A stretch of 64,000 nucleotides of DNA, from contig JAPLRZ010000048.1 in NCBI GenBank assembly GCA_026398895.1, positions 62,001-126,000 of the forward strand, written 5' to 3'. A program made the position numbers and the translations under genes. The notes beneath the pieces were generated by a model. The model ran no database searches, had not been told where the DNA came from, and saw only the letters and a program-made list of their open reading frames with translations. This stretch comes from Methylococcales bacterium. Its GTDB lineage: Bacteria; Pseudomonadota; Gammaproteobacteria; Methylococcales; Methylomonadaceae. Each line of letters opens with the position of its first letter. The stretch's first letter is position 1. Shown here in pieces: positions 21,057-31,394 of the stretch.

Positions 21057-21257
21057 TTATTGACAGGTTATTTTTTCTTTTTTGACCGTTCTAGCTACTA
21101 ATTCCGCTTGCTTTTGAGTTTTGCAAGTTTCTTGATCGATAAAAAATATTGATGTAGAGTTAAGTGTAAAGCTATTTGAACCAGTAATAAGCTTTTGTAT
21201 TTCCCCCAACTCTGCTGAAAGCCTTTTTAATGAGTTATTTTCATAGATACAGAGGGT
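21057..21257 (-). other. 66-codon open frame without a usual start, antisense to the giant gene leader
   Basis: The minus strand from 21257 to the stop at 21057 is open and reads like protein: NNSLKRLSAELGEIQKLITG, then a strand-like STSIFFIDQETCKTQKQAEL and VARTVKKEKITCQ. There is no ATG or GTG. It may be the relic of a small gene, the end of a larger one lost to rearrangement, or use a rare start. It fills most of the 20930-21263 gap. Confidence 0.35.
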
Positions 21258-21263
21258 TTACCA

Positions 21264-24200
21264 ATGCTAACTTTACAAAAAACATTCAAGTACGATGGTG
21301 TTATTAAAGAGGCCATCTTTTCAATTTTAAAGCTTAAATTTAACTACCCCGTTTTCAAATATTCTGTTTCAGAACTGGCAGGATCCGTTATCTTAAGGGA
21401 AGTTTTATCTTACCAAACCCTGATAGCTTCTCATGAGCTGGATAGTGCCGCTTATAAAGTTGAGTTGCCGTTCAATGACATTGTGGGTAGCGATACCACC
21501 AGTATCAACAACTTCAAAAAATATATGCAGCAGGCGTTTTTGCAAAAAGATTTCAACATTGAAAATATCTCGTTTAATGTCGATGTTGTATTCAGTGACG
21601 CGGAAAGCAATACCCCCATAGGTGCGCAGACGTTTCAAGCATTTTGTTTGCTGAAAAACACTCAAACCGCTTTAATCAATCGTAGCACTACCGCTAACAG
21701 TGATAGTCAGCAAGCTAGTCTTGCTGCCAGTCAGGTAGAGCTGATTAATCGCGCAGGTTACGATAAAATTTTTGCTGGATTTACCAGCGTGACTAAGTCA
21801 CATGACGAGTCGTTTCTTATCAATCTGCTGCAATTTTTACTGAGTGTTTGCGAAGAAGGTAGTCACAGCCTGAGTCATCTGAGTGTCGCAATATCTGAAC
21901 GCTTGCTTAAGGAATTAACAGTCATTGATCTTAACGAACCCAAAAAAGCACTTGAGATGATATGCAGTGAATTTCCGCAGCTGTTTGAATTTAGTCTTCA
22001 TGTCAAAGAAATTAAGCCACTGGAAGTAGGGGGTGTTTTCGTCTTAAAAGCCACCGATGGCGTGAAGATTAGCCAAAATGATGTGAATTTGTACGATATT
22101 TCCGCAGAATATGCGATGTTATCTGACAATCAGGAAGTGGGTTTTGCCAACGACCATGTTGACTGGACTACTAATAAAGGCGTGCTGAAAGAAAACGCGA
22201 TTGAATTTTCATTCAGTGCGGGTCAACCTATTATTGCGAGTGCAGTGCATGGATCTATTGCTATCATGGTAAAAAGTTTTGATGGTGCGGTGGTTTGGTC
22301 AAAATCCTATAAGCCAAAAGATCCAAGCTTGCAAAAACTGCGTATCGAGATTCCGCTACAACGCCCAAGCATACTAAGCGATGCGGATAAAAAAGGCATT
22401 TCTAACAAAAAACTGAGAGGCAAGTTAGTCGCTATTAACAGCACGGTCTCACTCAAAGATGTCACCGTGTTAATACAAGCGAAACACTTGGATAGCTCTA
22501 CATGGAAAATTGTTGCAGCCACCACCACCGATGGCTTTGGCAATTTCTCTATGGCTTATCCGTTTGGTCAATATATGGCGGCACAGGCTGTGGTCTCATT
22601 GACAGCAAACAGCCCAGTTGACATTCCTGTTGATGTTAATCAGCTAAACGGAGAAACGATTTCTGATGAGTTTTTGTATTTGCTAATTCAAGGTGTCAAT
22701 CCAGCTGTTGAGCCGCCGAAAGAGGACTGCGAATGTACGGCAACGAAAAATGTGCCACGTCTTCCTGATCAAAGCGATTTGATTAATTCTAATGACTACA
22801 CCCAAGATATGGGCGGGTCTTGCGTCAATTTATCAACCCCCAACCGTACGCTCCGCGAGTTCAATTATCAGGCAATCGTTAGAACGTCTGACCCTGATGT
22901 GTCCAATTACACGCTGACAAAAAAGAACGATGGTAGCTTCGATTTAACAGGCGGTTTTAGCAAGATAAAACGTGCAGATGTTGATTTGAATAATCCGATT
23001 AAATGGCAGGATGCACCCGACTACCACAGCAATCTAACCGTTTATCAGGCTGTCACGGTTGCCACAGGTCATATACTGCACTATAAATCTGAGTTTAAGG
23101 CCGACGGTTATTCACTTGGTGATTTGCTATATTCTTTGCCCTTAGCTCCTGGGCAGAAAAAACAAATTGTGGTATTCGATTCATCGCATAACCTGCGTGC
23201 TGCTGAAGCGCAAAGTCTGTCTCAAACAGAACGTCTCGCGGCAAATATTACCGATGAACGTGACATTGTTGATCAACTCGGTGGTGGTATCAATGAAGCT
23301 ACGCGGGGTAGTAGTGATGCTACTACCAGTGGAGTGAGTGCAGGTGTTGGAGCCAGTGGTTCAGCGGGTTTTTTTGGTGCATCGCTCGGCGTTGCTGGGG
23401 GGTATGCCAATGCGAATTCCAGCGCGTCACAAAATAGTTCGCGCAATGTGTCGCAATTTTTTGGTGAAAAACTGCGCCAATCCATTATGCAAAACTCCAA
23501 CAGCTATCGCCAACAAAATGCTTCAGTAGTCACGACGGTACAAGAAGGGCAACATTATTCAGCAGAAACTGAAGTGGTGGCAAATCACAACCATTGCCAT
23601 CCGTTGACTATGATGTATTTCGAGGTGTTACGCCATTATGCGGTTTTCCAAGAACTCGCCAGCGTTGAGGAATGCGTTTTTGTGCCGTTATTAATGACGC
23701 ATTTTACGGCGGATAATATTTGTAAATGGCGTGATGTATTAGCGAGACATTTGTTGAGTATGCCTTCCAATACTTATTTGGCTGCCTTTCGCAATGGCAT
23801 TCGTGGCGGAGCTCATCCATTGCTTAAAGCGTTTGACGCAAATGATCGTATTCGCACCAATTATGTTAATGTTGATTTTCCAAAAACCACTTATGATGAT
23901 GAAGTCATTAGTTACATCAGTGGCGATATGACCATACGCGTTAATTTACCACGCCCAAAAACTCAGTATGACCGAATCAAATCGCTACCGATTATTTTAA
24001 AAGCCAAAGATGTTGATCATTCAGCCGCTGTAAAAAGTGCCGCTCTGGCAGTGTGTACAGGTGGTTTATCATTGTTGTTTGGTGATAGCGCACCGCCCCC
24101 CGTGTTAGTACAGTCAAAAGCACAACTTTTTGACTCTTTCATGCAAATGGATGCCAACTACGAGACGGTCGCTCCTGCGCAGTGTATGCGTGTAGTCAAT

Positions 24201-27200
24201 TTTCGTGGCATATCAATAACCATTGGCGGTATCACTTTTAACTTTGCAGGCGGAGACTTTTTTCAGAACAGTATCCTCGATAAAACCGCATGGGAAGCTT
24301 ACGCATTTTTTATCGGCTACAACGACCCACTTGATATGCTAGATTATTATTTCAGGGGGCGACTAATTGCCGAATGGGATAGTATTTTCTACAACGATAT
24401 TATTCCCGTTGTATTCAATCGCATCATAGAAAATATTCAAATTGCGGGTATCGCTTGCGACTGGAGTAGTAACGCACGTTACAAGGGAGGCGAGCGCATT
24501 ATGCGAATTAGTATGCAGGGAAAAACATCCAAGAAGCGTAATGAATTTTTGCCTGAAATCGTGATGACTGCGTCTAATTTTGTGACAAACACGATTCATG
24601 ATCAAGTTACTTTCGTTGTCCAAAATGTCAACCTGCATTATTCAACCCCGCACTATAACGGCTCGCTTTTTCATGGTAATGTCAACAATGATTTGCTGGA
24701 TAAGCAAGGTGTCACTCTGTACGCACCTGAAAATTCTGATGAAAAACGTAATCCAAGAAAAGAGGATATTTTTATAGTTCAGAAATTGATTGAGCATTTA
24801 AACAGTAATCTTGAGCATTACAACAAGGCACTGTGGTTTAACCTCGACTCTGATCGCCGTTTCATGTTGCTCGATGGTTTCAATATTCAGATTTACAATG
24901 ATTTTGGACAACCCGCAGGCTATCGCAGTCTTGCCTCTATAGTGAAAAATACTGTCATTTCAATAGTCGGTAATTCGCTGGTATTACCCGTTGCTGCTGG
25001 CTACAAAATCAGTAAATCTTATATTATTGAGCAAACAGCAGATGGCTCACCCGAAGATGTATCCTTGCTCGATCACTACAAGCCCATTACACCTTCTCAG
25101 CCTTATCGAATCAGCGTGCCATCGCGCGGCGTATTTCTGGAAGCTGTTAAAGGCAATTGTGATGCCTGTGAAGCGGTGGAAGACAATACTTCTCAGGACT
25201 GGACTAAGTTTACTACTGACGAACCTACCCAAATTATGCCAGTCGCTCCACCAACACCTACGATTACCGACTGGCAAGCGGTATTCAAAGATTTTGCCAC
25301 GCCGATTGTTAATATTCAAAATGCACCAACTCTACCAAGCGCAGGTGCTGGTCTGGCTGGTCTTTCCGATTTGCTTGGCAAATCAGACACTTTCAATGAT
25401 ATTACTGGCTTGGCAGGCAATCAGGCAAATGCCATAAAAACCCTTCAGTCGAATAATGAAAATGTTCGCGCACTGGCAGAAGCCTCCAAGGGGCTGGCGA
25501 TGCAGCAGCATAATACCAGCAACTCTGGCGACATTATGGGTTCGTTGAAAAAAGCGAAAGATACTGGCGGTATTACTCAACAAGAATATAGTGATTTGTT
25601 GAAAAACCATTTGCAACAAGTGATTGACGGTGGTGATAGTAAAAAAGCAGAAATTGCCGCAAGCAAACCTTCCCTAACCGAAGCCGCAGTTAAGGCAGCG
25701 GGAGAAGGTAAGTCAGTAAAAGCGATAAGTACAGGTGCGGAAGGTGGTTCTGAAACAATCGCCATTGAGGGCGCAGCAACTGAAAACGTACTAGCAGAAG
25801 TTAAAGGTAATTTACCGCTATTGAAGCAAACAAACGCGATGGCTTGTTGGGCGACAGTTGCAACCATGATGGTGAACTGGAAAAAGCAACAGAATTGGTC
25901 GGTGCTTGACGTAGTCACTTCCGCTGGGGCGACCTATATGTGGATGTTTAAAAATGAGGAAGGTTTAAGCAGCTCGGAAAAGCCAGCTTTTCTAACAGCA
26001 CTGGGCATGGTTGGTGAAACACCAAACAGAAGCTATCAGTTAAGTGAGTTTATTGACCTGATTAAAACCTATGGACCACTTTGGCTTACCTGTGATTCTA
26101 ATCTTGCCACTGGAAAATTTGCACCCCATGCGCGTATTCTGGTCAAGATTACTGGGACAGGTACACCCGATGGAAACGGTACTTTCTTTACCTTCATCAA
26201 TCCATCAACGGGGGCTATGGAGACAGAAAGTTTTGCTAAATTCCTTGCTGGTTTTGAACAAATGGTAACGGACTCTCCGTCGCAAAATTTGTTCACACAA
26301 ATAGTACATTTTAGTAGCAAAGTATCAGGGGATAACAGTTCAAATAGTAACATAAAGGAAGGTGCTGATGCTTCCGACAAGGATCCCCTACGCTTACAAG
26401 CCGAAGTTGCCGCGCAACTGCTAAAATATTCGGGCTATGGTGCAGGAACCAGTTGCAGAATAGTCGCTGATTATGTCATAGCAAAAATGGAGCAAATATG
26501 GCAGGGTCAGGGGGGGATTGTGGGTATGGTTGACCACCACCATCATGACGATTTAGTTAATTATCTTGCATCATCCAAAGTACCTGCCACCTATGTTGAT
26601 GTGGCAACGGAAGCAACCTCTTGGGCGAGTGAAGCGTTTCCTCAATGGGATCCACCACTTCTTCCTGCTGGAAAAGACCCCGCTACTTGGGCTTACACCA
26701 GACCTTTTCTTACTGATAGCCTGCCTTATTGTGTAATCAGATTCTTCAAACTGGAATCGGAAGCCTATAAAAAGGATTATATGCCCATTCTCGCCCATGA
26801 AGTTTGCCATTTTATTCTGTACAAAGATGGACTGGCTTTTGAGAAGGATTACCGCGATTTCCTTTATGCCGATACCACAATGTCCACTGAAAACAGGAAA
26901 AAAGGTGCGCTTGCACGCAATCGCTGTCTTCAGGAAATTGTTGGTCGGCGTATGAATTTCCTAGTGCATAAAGAGATCGATGTACCCGTTGTTTCAGGTG
27001 TTGCAACGCCAGCCACTTTAGGTAAAAGTATTTATGCTGATTTTGCAGGACAGAATTTAACTGACCCTTATTACAGTCCCATCACGGAATTTTTGAATTT
27101 GTTGCCCACCGTACAGAAACGCCATGAACAAGTTGGTATTTGGCTACAAACCTTCGTGACAACGGCTCATTTATTTAACAATGCAACCTTTTCCAATCAG

Positions 27201-27290
27201 TTGAAGGATGACTTTAATTATGCAGGACACTTTCTGAAAACAGCAACCGATGCTGAATATGACGCAGAAATTTCTCTTGGAATTCATTAA
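21264..27290 (+). CDS. Giant 2008-residue protein with papain-like protease and HExxH domains
   Basis: No signal peptide or clear membrane helix at the start. Parts in order: unknown N terminus (1-380); a carboxypeptidase-regulatory-like beta domain (~384-450, TDGFGNFSMAYPFGQY); a large unknown core with a Gly/Ser/Ala-rich stretch at ~690-725; a low-complexity linker (~1380-1500); a papain-like (C39/C70-like) cysteine protease with C1528 in NAMACWATVATMM, H1622 in PHARIL and N1646 in FINPS; and a C-terminal HExxH site (H1845, E1846, H1849 in AHEVCHF), with E1891 in CLQEIVGRR as possible third ligand. Stands alone with its own terminator. Possible roles: exported toxin, contact-dependent effector or self-processing surface protein. 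Domain function is inferred from motifs; the whole protein is not recognised. Confidence 0.8.
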   Translation: MLTLQKTFKYDGVIKEAIFSILKLKFNYPVFKYSVSELAGSVILREVLSYQTLIASHELDSAAYKVELPFNDIVGSDTTSINNFKKYMQQAFLQKDFNIENISFNVDVVFSDAESNTPIGAQTFQAFCLLKNTQTALINRSTTANSDSQQASLAASQVELINRAGYDKIFAGFTSVTKSHDESFLINLLQFLLSVCEEGSHSLSHLSVAISERLLKELTVIDLNEPKKALEMICSEFPQLFEFSLHVKEIKPLEVGGVFVLKATDGVKISQNDVNLYDISAEYAMLSDNQEVGFANDHVDWTTNKGVLKENAIEFSFSAGQPIIASAVHGSIAIMVKSFDGAVVWSKSYKPKDPSLQKLRIEIPLQRPSILSDADKKGISNKKLRGKLVAINSTVSLKDVTVLIQAKHLDSSTWKIVAATTTDGFGNFSMAYPFGQYMAAQAVVSLTANSPVDIPVDVNQLNGETISDEFLYLLIQGVNPAVEPPKEDCECTATKNVPRLPDQSDLINSNDYTQDMGGSCVNLSTPNRTLREFNYQAIVRTSDPDVSNYTLTKKNDGSFDLTGGFSKIKRADVDLNNPIKWQDAPDYHSNLTVYQAVTVATGHILHYKSEFKADGYSLGDLLYSLPLAPGQKKQIVVFDSSHNLRAAEAQSLSQTERLAANITDERDIVDQLGGGINEATRGSSDATTSGVSAGVGASGSAGFFGASLGVAGGYANANSSASQNSSRNVSQFFGEKLRQSIMQNSNSYRQQNASVVTTVQEGQHYSAETEVVANHNHCHPLTMMYFEVLRHYAVFQELASVEECVFVPLLMTHFTADNICKWRDVLARHLLSMPSNTYLAAFRNGIRGGAHPLLKAFDANDRIRTNYVNVDFPKTTYDDEVISYISGDMTIRVNLPRPKTQYDRIKSLPIILKAKDVDHSAAVKSAALAVCTGGLSLLFGDSAPPPVLVQSKAQLFDSFMQMDANYETVAPAQCMRVVNFRGISITIGGITFNFAGGDFFQNSILDKTAWEAYAFFIGYNDPLDMLDYYFRGRLIAEWDSIFYNDIIPVVFNRIIENIQIAGIACDWSSNARYKGGERIMRISMQGKTSKKRNEFLPEIVMTASNFVTNTIHDQVTFVVQNVNLHYSTPHYNGSLFHGNVNNDLLDKQGVTLYAPENSDEKRNPRKEDIFIVQKLIEHLNSNLEHYNKALWFNLDSDRRFMLLDGFNIQIYNDFGQPAGYRSLASIVKNTVISIVGNSLVLPVAAGYKISKSYIIEQTADGSPEDVSLLDHYKPITPSQPYRISVPSRGVFLEAVKGNCDACEAVEDNTSQDWTKFTTDEPTQIMPVAPPTPTITDWQAVFKDFATPIVNIQNAPTLPSAGAGLAGLSDLLGKSDTFNDITGLAGNQANAIKTLQSNNENVRALAEASKGLAMQQHNTSNSGDIMGSLKKAKDTGGITQQEYSDLLKNHLQQVIDGGDSKKAEIAASKPSLTEAAVKAAGEGKSVKAISTGAEGGSETIAIEGAATENVLAEVKGNLPLLKQTNAMACWATVATMMVNWKKQQNWSVLDVVTSAGATYMWMFKNEEGLSSSEKPAFLTALGMVGETPNRSYQLSEFIDLIKTYGPLWLTCDSNLATGKFAPHARILVKITGTGTPDGNGTFFTFINPSTGAMETESFAKFLAGFEQMVTDSPSQNLFTQIVHFSSKVSGDNSSNSNIKEGADASDKDPLRLQAEVAAQLLKYSGYGAGTSCRIVADYVIAKMEQIWQGQGGIVGMVDHHHHDDLVNYLASSKVPATYVDVATEATSWASEAFPQWDPPLLPAGKDPATWAYTRPFLTDSLPYCVIRFFKLESEAYKKDYMPILAHEVCHFILYKDGLAFEKDYRDFLYADTTMSTENRKKGALARNRCLQEIVGRRMNFLVHKEIDVPVVSGVATPATLGKSIYADFAGQNLTDPYYSPITEFLNLLPTVQKRHEQVGIWLQTFVTTAHLFNNATFSNQLKDDFNYAGHFLKTATDAEYDAEISLGIH

Positions 27291-27308
27291 AGCTTAACTT
27301 GTAGTAAA

Positions 27309-27341
27309 AGGCTTTAGCCCCGATTTTCGGAGCTAAAGCCT
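27309..27341 (+). terminator. Rho-independent terminator after the giant gene
   Basis: AGGCTTTAGC at 27309-27318 pairs perfectly with GCTAAAGCCT at 27332-27341, preceded by AAA and followed by CTTTC. It lies 19 bases past the stop and before convergent mtaB. Confidence 0.8.
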
Positions 27342-27368
27342 CTTTCACAGAATACAGCGGTTATATTA

Positions 27369-28655
27369 TTACACTAATTTCCCTAGCACAAACCCATCTT
27401 CCACTGCTACCAAATGCGTGTTAAGCGTTTGATTTTCAACGCTGACACCCGCATCCAACACACAAGCTACGCGCAAATAATTGGGTGTATAACCAAACAC
27501 ACGGTGTTTACCATCCGCTAAAGGTTCACTGTAGCCTTCCCATAGTACGGGAAATTCATTGCCGATATTATCAGTATAAAACTGCTGTTTTTGGCTGTTG
27601 GCTAATTCGTGTAGTTGTTGGCTACGCTGTTTTTTGATTTCATTGGTGACTTGATTCGGCAGGGTAGCAGCTTTTGTACCTTCTCGACTGGAATAAGTAA
27701 AAATGTGAATATGACCAAAACCAATGGCTTGCACGGTATCAAAACTGTCTTGCCATTCTTGTTCAGTCTCAGCAGGAAAGCCGACAATAATATCGGTGGT
27801 GATGTTGAAGTGTGGAATTTTGGCGCGTAGTTGTTGGACAATGGCTTTAAATTCTTCGGTTTTACAGCGTCGTGCCATGCGCCGTAGTACGCTATCCGAA
27901 CCACTTTGTAACGGCAGATGTAAATGCGGCATTAAGCGCGGATTGTCGAATAACTGAAAGAAATCAGCGGGCAGTTCCCATGGTTCTAATGAGCCTAGTC
28001 GTAAGCGTGGAATAGCGGTGTGATCGAGGATAGCTTTTATTAAATCGGATAAATTATTGCCCAAATCACTGCCATAGCCACCTAAATGTACGCCTGTCAA
28101 AATAACTTCATCAATGCCTTGGGCGTTTAGGGCGTTGATTTCATCGATGACGATTTGTATGGGGCGGCTGTTCTCTTCGCCTCGTGCTACGGTGACGATG
28201 CAAAATGTGCAGCGATAACGACAACCATCTTGGACTTTAACAAAGGCGCGTTGTCTGCCGCGTGTGAATAGCGATATTTCCGCAGGTTCAGTAGACATCG
28301 CAGGCATGGTATTTAGTGTTAATTCAGTGAGGGTTTTTTCCACTAATTGATCTTTGTCTTTGTTGCTAACCACTAAATCCACGCCTAATAAGGCTTCGGC
28401 TTCCTGTTGATTGAGGGTGGCATAACAGCCGCTGACCACTAATTTAGCATTGGGATTATCGCGGTGTATGCGGCGTATCAGTTGGCGGGATTTTCGCGCT
28501 GCATCTTGCGTGACTGCGCAGGAATTAATAACGATAAGCTGTGCGGCTTGTGGGTGTTGAGTGATTGAATGTCCTGATTTTTGAAAGGCTTGCGCCCATG
28601 TTTCTAATTCAGCTTCGTTAAGACGACAACCTAGAGTTTTGAGGTGTACTAACAT
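27369..28655 (-). CDS. mtaB: tRNA (t6A37) methylthiotransferase MtaB
   Basis: 428 residues. UPF0004 N-terminal domain with three cluster cysteines (TLGCRLNEAELE, INSCAVT, SGCYAT), a radical-SAM domain with CRYRCTFCIV, and a C-terminal TRAM-like region. It adds a methylthio group to t6A37 of ANN-decoding tRNAs. The opening LKTLGCRLNEAE phrase separates MtaB from MiaB and RimO. Convergent with the giant gene, divergent from dnaB. Confidence 0.93.
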   Translation of the reverse strand: MLVHLKTLGCRLNEAELETWAQAFQKSGHSITQHPQAAQLIVINSCAVTQDAARKSRQLIRRIHRDNPNAKLVVSGCYATLNQQEAEALLGVDLVVSNKDKDQLVEKTLTELTLNTMPAMSTEPAEISLFTRGRQRAFVKVQDGCRYRCTFCIVTVARGEENSRPIQIVIDEINALNAQGIDEVILTGVHLGGYGSDLGNNLSDLIKAILDHTAIPRLRLGSLEPWELPADFFQLFDNPRLMPHLHLPLQSGSDSVLRRMARRCKTEEFKAIVQQLRAKIPHFNITTDIIVGFPAETEQEWQDSFDTVQAIGFGHIHIFTYSSREGTKAATLPNQVTNEIKKQRSQQLHELANSQKQQFYTDNIGNEFPVLWEGYSEPLADGKHRVFGYTPNYLRVACVLDAGVSVENQTLNTHLVAVEDGFVLGKLV

Positions 28656-28817
28656 GAGTCAAATAGTGGCAAAAGTCGTTGATTATAACGGTTTTTATCG
28701 GTTTGCAGGCAACAAATAGCGGTTGTATTTGCCAATGATTGGCAATTTTTAGCAATCAATTAGACTAAATTTACGCTATCATTGCCCGCCCGTTGCTCGT
28801 TTTTAATCTGTATTCCT

Positions 28818-30212
28818 ATGTACGAAAATTATTCACTTGATCGTGATTATGCTGTTGATAAGTTAAAAGTACCCCCTAATTCCATGCAAGCTGAACAAGC
28901 AGTATTGGGTAGCTTGATGCTGGATAATCAAACGTGGGACAGTGTTGCCGATAAAATTGTCGAGGGTGATTTTTATCGCCGTAATCATCAGCTTATTTTT
29001 CGTGTCATCGATCAATTGGCTGAACAACAAATACCCTTTGATATTGTTACCCTGTCCGATTCGTTAAAAAGCATGGGGGAATTGGATAATGTCGGTGGTC
29101 TGCCATACTTGATTATGTTGGTGGAAGATACCCCGACAGCTGCCAATGTTGTCGCTTATGCCACGATTGTTAAAGACCGCTCAGTGTTGCGGCAATTGAT
29201 TCATGTCGGGACAGAAATTTCTAATTCAGCGTTCAATCCCGAAGGACGAGAAACGGCGGAGCTACTGGAAAATGCCGAGCGGCAGGTGTTTAAAATCGCC
29301 GAACAACGCCAACGAAATCAAGGTGGTTTTGTATCCATTAAGCCGTTATTGGCGCAAACAGTGGCGAAAATCGAACGCCTCTATGGACAAGAAGGCTCGA
29401 TTACGGGTGCAAGTACGGGATTTACTGATTTTGATCAACTCACTTCTGGCTTACAACCTTCGGATTTAGTGATTGTCGCTGGTAGGCCTTCCATGGGTAA
29501 AACTACCATAGCGATGAATATGGCAGAAAACGTCGCGCTAAACAGTAATAAACCTGTGTTGGTCTTTAGTATGGAAATGCCAGGTGATTCTCTGGCTATG
29601 CGCATGATGTCCTCTTTAGGGCGTATCGATCAGCATAAGGTTAGAACAGGCAAACTCGATGATGATGATTGGCCGCGTTTAACCTCCGCAATTAGTTTGT
29701 TAGCCAACACCAAATTATTTATTGATGATACTCCCGCACTAAGTCCAACAGAATTACGCGCTAGATCACGCCGTGTGGCGCGTGAACATGGGCAGATAGG
29801 CTTAATTGTGGTGGATTATTTACAACTCATGCAGTCGCCTAGTAGCGGTGATAATCGTGTTCAACAAATTTCTGATATTTCCAGAGGTTTAAAAGCCTTG
29901 GCTAAAGAGTTAAATACCCCCGTAGTCGCGTTGTCGCAGCTTAATCGTAATCTGGAACAACGTCCAAATAAACGTCCTGTGATGTCGGATCTACGCGATT
30001 CAGGCGCGATTGAGCAGGACGCGGATTTAATCGTGTTTGTGTATCGAGATGAAGTCTATAACCCTGATAGTCCTGACAAAGGCATTGCAGAAATGATTAT
30101 CGGCAAACAACGTAATGGTCCATTGGGAACAGTAAGATTGACCTTTTTGGGGCAATTTACCCGTTTTGAAAATTTCTCAGGCACCTCTTACAGCAATGAG
30201 GATTATGAATGA
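28818..30212 (+). CDS. dnaB: Replicative DNA helicase DnaB
   Basis: 464 residues from ATG 28818 (MYENYSLDRDYAVDKLKVPP); a TTG 36 bases earlier is less likely. N-terminal DnaB domain (SMQAEQAVLGSLMLD), linker, then RecA-like ATPase: Walker A AGRPSMGKTT, FSMEMPGDSL, Walker B LIVVDYLQLM, SQLNRNLEQRPNKRP and SDLRDSGAIEQDADLI. It unwinds DNA at the replication fork as a hexamer. Intein-free. It overlaps alr by four bases, a gene pair common in gammaproteobacteria. Confidence 0.97.
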   Translation: MYENYSLDRDYAVDKLKVPPNSMQAEQAVLGSLMLDNQTWDSVADKIVEGDFYRRNHQLIFRVIDQLAEQQIPFDIVTLSDSLKSMGELDNVGGLPYLIMLVEDTPTAANVVAYATIVKDRSVLRQLIHVGTEISNSAFNPEGRETAELLENAERQVFKIAEQRQRNQGGFVSIKPLLAQTVAKIERLYGQEGSITGASTGFTDFDQLTSGLQPSDLVIVAGRPSMGKTTIAMNMAENVALNSNKPVLVFSMEMPGDSLAMRMMSSLGRIDQHKVRTGKLDDDDWPRLTSAISLLANTKLFIDDTPALSPTELRARSRRVAREHGQIGLIVVDYLQLMQSPSSGDNRVQQISDISRGLKALAKELNTPVVALSQLNRNLEQRPNKRPVMSDLRDSGAIEQDADLIVFVYRDEVYNPDSPDKGIAEMIIGKQRNGPLGTVRLTFLGQFTRFENFSGTSYSNEDYE

Positions 30213-31309
30213 TTCCAGCCGCTTATGCAGTATTAAACATGGAGGCAGTTAGCCATAATATGCAAAAAGTGCGTGAATACGCGCCCAATTCTAAGATTAT
30301 GGCGGTAATTAAAGCGAATGCTTATGGACATGGCGCATTGCGACTCGCTCACTTTTTAGAGAAAGAAGTTGATGGCTTTGCGGTAGCACGCGTTGATGAA
30401 GGAATACGCTTGCGTATCTCAGGGGTGCAAAAGCGTATTGTGGTGTTAGAAGGTTTTACCTGCGCAGAAGAATTGGATGAGTTGCTAGTATATCAATTAG
30501 ATGCGGTGGTGCATTCATTCGCTCAGTTAGCTATTTTTGAAACCATAATAGAGCAAGAAAAAATAGCCGTGTGGTTAAAATTGGATACAGGGATGAACCG
30601 TTTAGGCTTTAAAGCGTCTGAGTTGCAAGGCGTTTATTCACGGTTACTAAACTGTTTCGTTATTAAGCATCCGATTAATTTGATGACTCACTTAGCCAAT
30701 GCCGATGATAAGACCGATGCAATGACGGTCAATCAAATTACTTTATTTAATGACACACTGGCTAAATTGACACCTAAACTAGACTCTGATAATGAGCGTA
30801 GCATTGCTAATTCAGCGGGAATTTTGGCATGGCAACAAGCCTTAGCCCATTGGGTTCGACCAGGAATTATGCTGTATGGCATTTCTCCATTTGCTGATAC
30901 TACGGGTGAGCAGCTAGGTTTAAAGCCGATTATGAGTTTACATTCCCGTTTGATTGCCGTTAAACCGATAGCAAAAGGCGATACTGTAGGGTATGGAGGT
31001 AGCTGGGTGTGTGAACAAGACACTTTGCTGGGTGTGGTGGCGATTGGTTATGCGGATGGTTATCCGCGCTATGCCAGCGCAGGTACGCCAGTGCTAGTCA
31101 ATGGGCAGCGTGTGTCCTTGGTTGGACGTGTGTCTATGGATATGATTACCGTTGATTTAGGCGTGCAATCTAACGCCAAAGCAGGCGATGCAGTGACTTT
31201 ATGGGGTGATGGTTTGCCTGTCGAAGAAATCGCTTTACGCGCCAATACGATTCCTTACACCTTGGTGTGCGGCGTGACCCAAAGAGTACGGCAAATTGAG
31301 GCGATTTAA
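30209..31309 (+). CDS. alr: Alanine racemase
   Basis: 366 residues. PLP lysine K35 in VIKANAYGHG; LDTGMNRLGF; and IGYADGYPR, RVSMDMITVDL near the C terminus with the second catalytic tyrosine in VGYGGSW-like context. It interconverts L- and D-alanine for peptidoglycan. Start overlaps dnaB by four bases (ATGA). A GGAGT...ACTCC repeat starts directly after its stop codon. Confidence 0.96.
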   Translation: MIPAAYAVLNMEAVSHNMQKVREYAPNSKIMAVIKANAYGHGALRLAHFLEKEVDGFAVARVDEGIRLRISGVQKRIVVLEGFTCAEELDELLVYQLDAVVHSFAQLAIFETIIEQEKIAVWLKLDTGMNRLGFKASELQGVYSRLLNCFVIKHPINLMTHLANADDKTDAMTVNQITLFNDTLAKLTPKLDSDNERSIANSAGILAWQQALAHWVRPGIMLYGISPFADTTGEQLGLKPIMSLHSRLIAVKPIAKGDTVGYGGSWVCEQDTLLGVVAIGYADGYPRYASAGTPVLVNGQRVSLVGRVSMDMITVDLGVQSNAKAGDAVTLWGDGLPVEEIALRANTIPYTLVCGVTQRVRQIEAI

Positions 31310-31364
31310 GGAGTAAAACAGCTTTAGCTGTTTTACAAACCAATAGCTAAATCTATTGGACTCC
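31310..31364. repeat. GGAGT...ACTCC double-hairpin repeat
   Basis: Starts at the base after the alr stop. AAAACAGCTTTAGCTGTTTT is a perfect first palindrome and CCAATAGCTAAATCTATTGG a near-perfect second, bounded by GGAGT and ACTCC. Same architecture as 1408-1465, 9771-9822 and 53896-53952. Could also terminate alr. Confidence 0.75.
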
Positions 31365-31394
31365 CTATTCCAAACATAAGAAACTAAGAGTTTA

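Noticed and set aside
24991-25437. 148-codon ORF within the giant gene
   Set aside because: Alternate frame of a real coding sequence, no independent support.
31310-31364. Simple alr terminator
   Set aside because: Could act as one, but the same GGAGT...ACTCC layout elsewhere makes a repeat family the better description.
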